NCBI GenBank assembly: GCA_015522345.1
Contig: WAML01000215.1
Coordinates: 1 to 9,051, forward strand
From: Desulfurococcales archaeon
Lineage (GTDB): Archaea > Thermoproteota > Thermoprotei_A > Sulfolobales > Desulfurococcaceae
DNA: 9,051 nt
Reading direction: 5' to 3'
Shown one piece after another: positions 1 to 5,583 of this stretch. Under the pieces are notes generated by a model that saw only the letters and a program-made list of their open reading frames with translations, was not told the origin of the DNA and did no database searches. The position numbers and the translations under genes are program-made. Each line of letters opens with the position of its first letter. Position 1 is the first letter of the stretch.

Positions 1-51
1 ATATAACTTTATGTCCTTGGTTATGGTTAAAATATTATAAGGAGCTTTAAA

Positions 52-252
52 ATGGAACTTAAAAATAATCAATACTTGGTACCTGGATTTGATCATAGCT
101 ATGAAATCAGAGAAGCTGATGAAAGTGTAGTAAATGAAATGGAATGTATTACTGTAGTATATAACATCAAAGTAAATATGTTCTTTGAATATTTAGGTGA
201 TGAGTATCTGGAAGATGGAGATATTTATGTAGATGCTCCGATCTTAGATTAG
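52..252 (+). CDS. Hypothetical small acidic protein, 66 aa
   Basis: I do not recognise a family. The ATG at 52 follows a good Shine-Dalgarno sequence (AAGGAG, 39-44) at a spacing of 7, so the start is well supported. The protein is strongly acidic: I count 16 Asp/Glu against 3 Lys/Arg, with a dense acidic stretch at residues 46-61. There is no signal peptide or membrane helix, so it should be soluble and cytoplasmic. Its stop codon (250-252) overlaps the ribosome binding site of the next small gene, so the two are probably translated from one message leading into the nuclease gene. Small acidic phage proteins are sometimes DNA mimics or host-enzyme inhibitors, but nothing here proves that. 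The reading frame is solid; the function is unknown. Confidence 0.75.
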   Translation: MELKNNQYLVPGFDHSYEIREADESVVNEMECITVVYNIKVNMFFEYLGDEYLEDGDIYVDAPILD

Positions 253-255
253 GAG
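251..255 (+). promoter_or_regulatory. Ribosome binding site AGGAG for the 48-aa gene
   Basis: AGGAG lies 7 bases before the ATG at 263 and overlaps the stop codon of the preceding gene. It is the main evidence that the very short reading frame at 263-409 is a real gene. Confidence 0.7.
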
Positions 256-262
256 TAGATTA

Positions 263-409
263 ATGATTAGTCATATTTTCTGGGGTATTGCAGTCTTTTG
301 TGGATTGATGACTCTTAATGATATTAATGAAGAAGCAAAAGATATGCCTTTAGGTGCAATCATCACAGCTGTTGCGGTAGTAATAGCTTTTTATTTTGGT
401 GGTAAATAA
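263..409 (+). CDS. Small two-helix membrane protein, 48 aa
   Basis: This short frame is supported by a strong ribosome binding site and by its fit between neighbours: it starts 10 bases after the previous stop, and its TAA shares one base with the ATG of the nuclease gene (TAATG), a typical translational coupling. The translation has two hydrophobic stretches, about residues 4-18 and 31-45, joined by a polar acidic loop (about 19-29) and ending in GGK. This suggests an inner-membrane hairpin. The family is not recognised. It is one of three small membrane proteins in this rightward block. It could act on the host envelope or hold replication proteins at the membrane, but neither role is shown by sequence. 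Confidence 0.7.
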   Translation: MISHIFWGIAVFCGLMTLNDINEEAKDMPLGAIITAVAVVIAFYFGGK

Positions 410-1410
410 TGGTTAAAGTAACAAATAATTTCCAAATAGATCTTCCTTTAGCTGTATGGCTTTTACAAGATGGATATAAATCTGGAGCTGCTGATGCACC
501 ACCGGGTGAGTTAATTTCTGTAACTACTCTTATGAAACCTACACGTCAGTTAATTCTGAAACGTAAAGTTGATATGAGTAAAGAAGAGTTTGACTTATCT
601 GATATGGTAGCAGCTAGGGCTGGACATGCATTTCATGATTCGATTGAAAGAGCATGGACAGAAGGTAATTGGCAAGAAGCTATGCGTAAGCTTAATTACC
701 CTCAATCTATCATTGATCGTATTAAAATTAATCCTAACCCTGAAGATGTTAAGAAAGACGATGTTCCTATTTATTTAGAAAAAAGAGGATTCAAAGAATT
801 TAAGGGAGTAGTCATTACAGGACAATTAGATTTTCTAATTGGGCAAGCATATAGAGATTTTAAATCTACCTCTACTTTTGCTTGGACCTCTGGTTCTAAA
901 GATAAGGATTATATTCTACAAGGATCTATGTATCGTTGGATTCTGCCAGAATTAATTAAAGATGATATTATGCGTATTGAATTCATCTTTACTGATTGGG
1001 CTAAATATAGAACTGCAGATCCTAAGTATCCACAGACAAGAGTAGCTCATAAGGAGTTTGCTTTAATGTCTCTTAAAGATACTGAAGAATGGGTTGATAA
1101 TAAGATCAACCATATTAAAGCCAATGCAGCCTTGAACCAAGATAAAATGGTTGAATGTACTGATGAGGAACTCTGGAGACAGAAAGATTCTTATAAATAT
1201 TATGCTGATCCTGCAAAAGCTAAGTTAGGTGGTAGATGTACTAAAAGATTTGATTCTTATGCAGATGCTGAATTACATAAAATGGCTAAGAAAAAAGGTG
1301 TAATTGTTAAAGAACCTGGACAAGTTAAAGCATGTACTTACTGTCCCGCTTTTTCGGTTTGTGAACAACGTAAGAATTATTTCAAGGATGATGGTACATA
1401 CCTCTCCTGA
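409..1410 (+). CDS. PD-(D/E)XK nuclease, RecB/Cas4-like (N4 gp42 position)
   Basis: A 333-aa protein with the ordered motifs of the RecB/Cas4 exonuclease superfamily: a Gly-His-Ala-Phe-His helix (72-76, H76 the likely catalytic His), G-Q-L-D with D141, D150-F-K152 with the D-x-K signature, and a Q-x-x-x-Y element (Q171, Y175). These residues bind metal and cut DNA in the family. The C-terminus has cysteines at 309, 312 and 318 (C-x2-C-x5-C), with C250 or C277 upstream, like the Fe-S or zinc clusters of AddB/Cas4 nucleases; the metal is inferred. The start is coupled to the preceding stop by a one-base overlap, and the primase gene follows after 21 bases. The position matches N4 gp42. It probably processes DNA ends during phage replication or recombination. 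Motif identity is fairly secure; the precise activity is not. Confidence 0.8.
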   Translation: MVKVTNNFQIDLPLAVWLLQDGYKSGAADAPPGELISVTTLMKPTRQLILKRKVDMSKEEFDLSDMVAARAGHAFHDSIERAWTEGNWQEAMRKLNYPQSIIDRIKINPNPEDVKKDDVPIYLEKRGFKEFKGVVITGQLDFLIGQAYRDFKSTSTFAWTSGSKDKDYILQGSMYRWILPELIKDDIMRIEFIFTDWAKYRTADPKYPQTRVAHKEFALMSLKDTEEWVDNKINHIKANAALNQDKMVECTDEELWRQKDSYKYYADPAKAKLGGRCTKRFDSYADAELHKMAKKKGVIVKEPGQVKACTYCPAFSVCEQRKNYFKDDGTYLS

Positions 1411-1418
1411 AAACAATA

Positions 1419-1425
1419 AAGGAAG
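1419..1425 (+). promoter_or_regulatory. Ribosome binding site deciding a TTG start
   Basis: AAGGAAG ends 6 bases before the TTG at 1432. The first in-frame ATG is 57 bases further on (1489) and has no comparable site, so this site supports the TTG as the true start of the primase gene. Confidence 0.6.
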
Positions 1426-1431
1426 CATACA

Positions 1432-3588
1432 TTGAAAACGCAACAATATGATATCAATGCTGTTAGAAGCATTGATCACCATCCTGCTATGAGAGATCTT
1501 GTAGATCTTTTATGTCACAGAACTGGGAATATTAATCGAGATTTCTTTCAAGCTGAAGTTGCATACTTCTTATCGTTAGTACCTAGCTCTATGAGAACTA
1601 GTATTAATAGCCCAGAGAGGGGTATTATCCCTGTTAATACTTACTCTATTGCCTTAGCTACATCTGGTTTTGGTAAAGGTTATTCTGTATCTTTGTTAGA
1701 AGAAATTATTAACGATTTTCGTACTGAATTTTCTGAAAATATATTTCCTACTATTGCTGATAAATCTTTATTTGATATTGCTGTAGATATTGCAGCAACT
1801 AAGGGAACGGATGAAAACAATGAAAAAGCAATTTTGGAATCTGATTTTAAAAAACAAGGACATGCTCCTTTTATTTTTGATTCTGGAACTGGTCCTGCTG
1901 TTAAACAACTAAGGTATAAACTCTTACTTTCTAAAATTGGAGCTATCAATTTCCAAATGGATGAGATTGGTTCTAACCTTCAAGGTAATACTGAAGTAAT
2001 TAACATCCTGCTAGAACTTTATGATCTTGGTAGGGTTAAAACCAAACTGGTTAAGAACACTAATGAGAATGAACGTGGACTAGATCTTGTTGGGTCTACC
2101 CCTGCTAATGTTCTCATGTTTGGTACTACATCTAAATTGTTTGATGGTAGTAAAACAGAAGATGAGTTTTACTCATTCCTTGAAACTGGTTATGCCAGAC
2201 GTTGCTTTTTTGGTATGGGTAAACCTGAACAATTCTCTGCGAGTATTGATCCTAAAGACGTATATAATGGATTAGTATCTAAGAATAAGAATCAAATCTT
2301 ACAATCGTGGAAGAACAAATTAGCTTCATTTGCTGATGCCAATTTTTACAATAAAACTATTGATATATCTGAAGAAGTTGGCATTGAATTAGTTGCCTAT
2401 CGTTTATTTTGCGAAAGATTAGCTAACGAAATGCCAGAACACGAAGTTATTCGTAAAGCAGAAATTTCACATAGATATTTTAAAGCTATGAAGCTTGCTG
2501 GAGTCTATGCATTCTTGGATAAGTCTTCCGAGATTACTATGCAAAATCTACATCAAGCTTTACGTGTTGCAGAGGAAAGTGGAGATAGTTTTCAAAAACT
2601 ATTAAAGCGCGAACGTAATTTCGTTCGTTTGGCTAAGTATATTGCTGATTCTTCTGGAACTCTTACCCATGCTGATCTTGTAGAAGATCTGCCATATTAT
2701 CCATCATCTACGACACCTCGTCGAGAAATAATGGATCTCGCCATGGCATGGGGAGTTAGTAACCATGTAGTTATTAAGAAAAATGTGATCAGTGGAGTTG
2801 ATTTCTTTTCTGGTTCCACATTACAAGAAACAGATCTGAAAAAATTGATATTCAGCTTCTCTGATCACTTTGCTACTGGTTATCAACCAGAGAAACAATC
2901 TCTAGATAATCTACCTAAGCTTCTTACTGCACCAGGAATGCATTGGTGTAATCACCATTTTAATGACAATCATCGTTCCGATGATAACATTATTGAAGGA
3001 TTCAATATGTTGGTTGTTGATGTGGATGGAACTATTCCTCTTGAGGATGTTCATGATCTTATGGAAGAATATACTTACATTACTGCTACTACTAAAAGGC
3101 ATACTGAAGAGTGTAATAGATTTAGGTTAATTTTACCTTCTAATTACAATCTTTCATTAGACAAAGAAGATTATCGTGATTTCATGAAAAGTTTTCTTCT
3201 TTGGCTTCCATTTGAATCTGATGATGCTGCAGAACAGCGTTCTAAGAAATGGATGACTAATGAAAATAGCCAAGTGACAGTACATAGGGGTACATCTTTG
3301 ATTGATGTATTACCTTTTATTCCTAAAACCAAGAAGAATTCTGAATATGTTAATTCAGTTGCAGATCTTGGTAATTTAGATCACCTTGAAAGATGGTTCC
3401 TTAATAATATGGATATCGGTAATCGTAACAACAATCTGCTTAAGTTTGCTATGATGTTGCACGATGCTGGTATGGGTTATGATGAATTATCTCATAAGGT
3501 TAAAAGTCTTAATGATAGATCTGTTTCACCTCTTAAAAAAGAAGAGGTTGAAATGACTGTCCTTAAATCAGTTGCCCAAAAGGGCTAA
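1432..3588 (+). CDS. Primase with P-loop ATPase, AEP and PriCT-like domains (N4 gp43 position)
   Basis: A 718-aa multidomain replication protein starting at TTG. Residues about 60-260 form a P-loop ATPase of the DUF3987 kind: Walker A ATSGFGKG (76-83, K82), Walker B INFQMDE (172-178) and a possible arginine finger at R256/R257. Residues about 495-625 look like an archaeo-eukaryotic primase: D530-x-D532 (metal binding), T-T-K-R-H with H557, and R563-F-R565 inside the NRFRLILP strand. Residues about 651-715 match the PriCT-like primase tail (GNRNNNL, then SLN and a helix beginning PLKKEE). It would make primers, with the ATPase possibly acting as a helicase or DNA-loading motor. Neighbours are the nuclease upstream and, past a structured gap, the Sak4-like ATPase and SSB. 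The length and position fit N4 gp43. The domain calls are mine by eye; the helicase role is inferred. Confidence 0.82.
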   Translation: MKTQQYDINAVRSIDHHPAMRDLVDLLCHRTGNINRDFFQAEVAYFLSLVPSSMRTSINSPERGIIPVNTYSIALATSGFGKGYSVSLLEEIINDFRTEFSENIFPTIADKSLFDIAVDIAATKGTDENNEKAILESDFKKQGHAPFIFDSGTGPAVKQLRYKLLLSKIGAINFQMDEIGSNLQGNTEVINILLELYDLGRVKTKLVKNTNENERGLDLVGSTPANVLMFGTTSKLFDGSKTEDEFYSFLETGYARRCFFGMGKPEQFSASIDPKDVYNGLVSKNKNQILQSWKNKLASFADANFYNKTIDISEEVGIELVAYRLFCERLANEMPEHEVIRKAEISHRYFKAMKLAGVYAFLDKSSEITMQNLHQALRVAEESGDSFQKLLKRERNFVRLAKYIADSSGTLTHADLVEDLPYYPSSTTPRREIMDLAMAWGVSNHVVIKKNVISGVDFFSGSTLQETDLKKLIFSFSDHFATGYQPEKQSLDNLPKLLTAPGMHWCNHHFNDNHRSDDNIIEGFNMLVVDVDGTIPLEDVHDLMEEYTYITATTKRHTEECNRFRLILPSNYNLSLDKEDYRDFMKSFLLWLPFESDDAAEQRSKKWMTNENSQVTVHRGTSLIDVLPFIPKTKKNSEYVNSVADLGNLDHLERWFLNNMDIGNRNNNLLKFAMMLHDAGMGYDELSHKVKSLNDRSVSPLKKEEVEMTVLKSVAQKG

Positions 3589-3626
3589 ATGAGCAGAGAG
3601 CGAAGCGTGTAATCTCAACTAGTGGT

Positions 3627-3639
3627 CGTCGAAGCGACG
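3627..3639 (+). promoter_or_regulatory. Hairpin CGTCG-AAG-CGACG, possible vRNAP-type promoter
   Basis: A perfect 5-bp stem with a 3-base loop, directly after a second CGAAGCG core at 3601-3607. N4 virion RNA polymerase recognises promoters as single-stranded hairpins with 5-7 bp stems and 3-base loops that have a purine at the loop centre on the template strand. The geometry here fits. However, for rightward transcription the purine loop would be on the non-template strand, and the bases downstream do not clearly match N4 start regions as I remember them. The hairpin is certain; the promoter call is tentative. Confidence 0.35.
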
Positions 3640-3669
3640 TTTGAAGAGTCTAGAAATAAATATTCACGT

Positions 3670-3681
3670 ACCTTTAAAGGT
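3670..3681. repeat. 12-base palindrome ACCTTTAAAGGT
   Basis: A perfect palindrome. It is followed by TGACCT, so the AGGT half could pair either with the ACCT before it or with the ACCT after it. It could be a dimeric protein-binding site or chance in AT-rich DNA. Confidence 0.4.
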
Positions 3682-3715
3682 TGACCTGAATAAGTCATTA
3701 AACTGTTCTCCAGTT

Positions 3716-3735
3716 CCGTTACTTAATTGTAGCGG
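3716..3735 (+). repeat. Small hairpin CCGTTA-8 nt-TAGCGG
   Basis: A six-pair stem with one G-U pair and an eight-base loop, lying 6 bases before the long 13-bp stem. It probably belongs to the same folded RNA. No function can be read from it. Confidence 0.4.
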
Positions 3736-3741
3736 TGATAA

Positions 3742-3799
3742 GTAGTTTGGTGGGATTGTAGATCGCATATGGCTTAGTAAGCCTTACCCACCAAACTAC
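3742..3799 (+). other. Long RNA stem (13 bp) with nested hairpin
   Basis: GTAGTTTGGTGGG (3742-3754) is exactly complementary to CCCACCAAACTAC (3787-3799), giving 13 uninterrupted pairs. The 32 bases between them include GGCTT-AGT-AAGCC (3771-3783), a 5-bp stem with a 3-base loop, so the RNA would be a stem topped by a second hairpin beside an unpaired 16-base strand. No U-run follows, so an ordinary terminator is unlikely. It lies just upstream of the ribosome binding site (about 3814) of the 61-aa membrane protein. It may be a processing site, a message-stabilising 5' end or a small RNA. Confidence 0.6.
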
Positions 3800-3825
3800 A
3801 AGAATTAATAATTGAAGGAATAATT

Positions 3826-4011
3826 ATGGATTATCTTGAAATCTTTAAAACATATTTTTGGGTAATTCCCGTAACTTGGTATATATTCTACGTTATGGGT
3901 GCTATTTTTTATACTGTAAGTAAATATAGGACTTTTGAAATTACTCAATATGCTATAATTGTTAATCTAATCTTTGGCTTAATCCTTTATTCGTGGTGGA
4001 TTATTCAATGA
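3826..4011 (+). CDS. Small two-helix membrane protein, 61 aa
   Basis: The ATG at 3826 follows GAAGGA (3814-3819) at a good spacing. The product is very hydrophobic and aromatic, with two membrane helices at about residues 9-30 and 41-60. They are joined by a short polar loop (SKYRTFEITQ) whose Lys and Arg suggest it faces the cytoplasm by the positive-inside rule. There is no cleavable signal peptide. Its TGA overlaps the ATG of the Sak4-like ATPase by four bases (ATGA), so the two are coupled in translation. I do not recognise the family. The coupling suggests co-expression with the recombination ATPase but does not prove a physical partnership. Confidence 0.75.
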   Translation: MDYLEIFKTYFWVIPVTWYIFYVMGAIFYTVSKYRTFEITQYAIIVNLIFGLILYSWWIIQ

Positions 4012-4745
4012 GTGAAAATCCAAACAGTGTCCTCATTTGTGGGGAATCTGGGGCAGGTAAATCCTTCTCTTTAATTAATCTACGTAATCAAGAGGGTGTA
4101 TTATACATCAACTGTGAGGGTGGGAAGCCACTACCCTTTAAAAATAAATTCAAAAGAATCACTATTGATGATCCAGAAGAAATCTTTGATATCTTCGAAC
4201 AAATTAATGAAGATACTACTGGTAGATATCATACTATCGTAATTGATACTATTTCGTTTATGATGAATAGATATGAAACTGTCCATGTTCTCAACTCAGC
4301 TAATACTATGGCCGCTTGGGGAGAGTATGCTCAGTTCTTTCCCAAATTAGTATATGATTATGTAGCCAAAGCTAAGCCATTTGTAATTATGCTTGGTCAC
4401 TTGGATGCACTTCTTAATGAAGAAACAGGTAAAATTAATTTTATGGTTCCTGTTAAAGGTTCCCTAAAAAAGAATGGTTTAGAAGCATATTTTACTACAG
4501 TTATTAACTGTAAGAAATTATCTATCAAAGATATTATGAAAGATGCTGAGGAAACTAAGCTACTTACTATTACTGATAGAGATAAGGATCTTGGATATAA
4601 ACACGTATTTCAGACACGCACTGTTAAAGCAACTGTAGGTGATCGTGTACGTTCTCCTTTCGGTTTGTTCAGTGATGAAGAAACGTATATTGATAACGAT
4701 GCTCAAGTAGTAGTTGATCAACTTCAGAATTACTATTCTGATTAA
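4008..4745 (+). CDS. Sak4-like RecA-fold ATPase (N4 gp44 position)
   Basis: A 245-aa single-domain P-loop ATPase. Walker A is GESGAGKS (12-19, K18) right at the N-terminus, and Walker B is TIVIDT (76-81, D80). A conserved-looking L-G-H (129-131) could be a sensor, and R-V-R-S-P-F-G occurs at 213-219. The compact core without RecA-style extra domains fits Sak4/AAA_24 phage proteins, which are core-only RecA/Rad51 relatives that anneal single strands with help from their SSB. The next gene here is an SSB. I chose the ATG at 4008 because it overlaps the previous stop (ATGA) and follows GGTGGA (3995-4000); a GTG at 3993 would add five residues. The position matches N4 gp44. ATPase fold is secure; annealing activity is inferred. 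Confidence 0.82.
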   Translation: MSENPNSVLICGESGAGKSFSLINLRNQEGVLYINCEGGKPLPFKNKFKRITIDDPEEIFDIFEQINEDTTGRYHTIVIDTISFMMNRYETVHVLNSANTMAAWGEYAQFFPKLVYDYVAKAKPFVIMLGHLDALLNEETGKINFMVPVKGSLKKNGLEAYFTTVINCKKLSIKDIMKDAEETKLLTITDRDKDLGYKHVFQTRTVKATVGDRVRSPFGLFSDEETYIDNDAQVVVDQLQNYYSD

Positions 4746-4768
4746 TTATAACAATAGAAAGATTAAAT

Positions 4769-5575
4769 ATGTCGAATATTTTTGCAGGTAAAACTACCGC
4801 TAAAGAAACCATTGAAGAAGACTTCATTGGTGGAGGTGGTGTATTAGATACTGATGTTTATGAAGCCACTATTAAGACCGCCTATATTGGTAAAGCAGCT
4901 TCTTCTGAAGCTCGTAATGTAACTCTGCTTATGGATGTAAATGGACGTGAAGTCCGTTCCCAAATTTGGGTGAGCAATCGTAATGGCGAAGTAACATACA
5001 AAGATAAGAAAACCAAAGAAGATAAAAATCTTCCTGGTTTCAACCAAGTGAATAGCCTTTGTCTACTGGTTGCTGGTAAGAACATGGGCGACATGGATGT
5101 AGAAGAACTTACAGTTAAGCTGTATGATTTTGATGCTAAGAAGGAACTTCCTCAAGTAGTTGATTGTTTCTCCGAACTCCATGGTGAAACTGTGATGATT
5201 GCTCTCCAGCGTCAAACTGTCGATAAGACAGTTAAGAATGATGCTACAGGTGACTATGAACCTACTGGTGAAACCAGGGATCAAAATGAAGTAGTAAAAT
5301 TCTTCGCTCCCGGCTCTATGGTAACTATTTCTGAAGTCGCAGAATATATCAAAGGTCTTGGTGGTAATTTTGATGAAGTAGTTCAAGAGGGTGATCTGCT
5401 TAAAGGCATCAATACTATGAATGAATCCCATGGTGCATATGCTACCAAATGGTTGGATCGCAACAAGGGTAAGACTTACGATAAATCTACTGGAGCTAAA
5501 GCTACTGGTAGTAAATTTGGCGGTAGTAAAGATACTACAGCCAAACCTAAAGCTAAATCGACATTGTTCGATTGA
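4769..5575 (+). CDS. ssb: Single-stranded DNA-binding protein, N4 gp45-like
   Basis: A 268-aa protein close in length to N4 SSB (265 aa as I recall) and with similar landmarks: an N-terminal MSN-[IV]-F, then V-L-D-x-x-V-Y (25-31), L-P-G-[FY]-N-x-x-N (88-95) and K-L-Y-[DN]-F-D-A-K-K-E (117-126). The body (about 20-185) would be the DNA-binding domain. From about 230 the sequence is Lys/Gly/Ser/Thr-rich and disordered, ending in KSTLFD rather than the usual bacterial acidic tip. In N4 this protein is needed for replication and recombination and also activates late transcription by host RNA polymerase. It lies next to the Sak4-like ATPase, its expected partner. The ribosome binding site is weak (AGAAAG, 4756-4761). 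The call is confident on pattern and context, but no alignment was made. Confidence 0.85.
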   Translation: MSNIFAGKTTAKETIEEDFIGGGGVLDTDVYEATIKTAYIGKAASSEARNVTLLMDVNGREVRSQIWVSNRNGEVTYKDKKTKEDKNLPGFNQVNSLCLLVAGKNMGDMDVEELTVKLYDFDAKKELPQVVDCFSELHGETVMIALQRQTVDKTVKNDATGDYEPTGETRDQNEVVKFFAPGSMVTISEVAEYIKGLGGNFDEVVQEGDLLKGINTMNESHGAYATKWLDRNKGKTYDKSTGAKATGSKFGGSKDTTAKPKAKSTLFD

Positions 5576-5583
5576 GTTTAAGT

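Larger units (their letters stand above)
3589..3825 (+). other. Structured non-coding gap between primase and ATPase modules
   Basis: This 237-base gap is unusual in a block where genes overlap or nearly touch. I find no convincing gene: the frame starting right after the primase stop ends after 7 codons, and the longest alternatives (about 35 codons or fewer) lack an ATG and a ribosome binding site. It holds several inverted repeats: a CGTCG-AAG-CGACG hairpin, a 12-base palindrome, a 6-bp hairpin and a 13-bp long-range stem enclosing a smaller hairpin. CGAAGCG occurs twice, at 3601-3607 and 3630-3636. No tRNA cloverleaf could be fitted and no T-run follows the stems. A promoter region, an RNA processing site, a small RNA or an origin are all possible. 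Confidence 0.6.

Noticed and set aside
1..50. 3' end of an upstream gene
   Set aside because: Two frames stay open from the left edge to stops at 38-40 and 48-50, but 13-16 codons are too few to choose between them or identify a product.
3589..3612. Seven-codon frame ATGAGC... directly after the primase stop
   Set aside because: It is too short, has no ribosome binding site of its own, and overlaps the structured gap.
3681..3709. Sigma-70-like promoter with TTGACC at 3681-3686
   Set aside because: At 17-base spacing the -10 position reads TGTTCT, only three matches to TATAAT, so support is too weak.
3742..3799. tRNA or intrinsic terminator
   Set aside because: The 13-bp stem is far longer than a tRNA acceptor stem, no T-arm or anticodon arm can be fitted, and no U-run follows on either strand.
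5063..5431. 122-codon minus-strand frame
   Set aside because: It lies antisense inside the SSB gene, has no ribosome binding site, and its translation looks like low-complexity antisense of an AT-rich gene.
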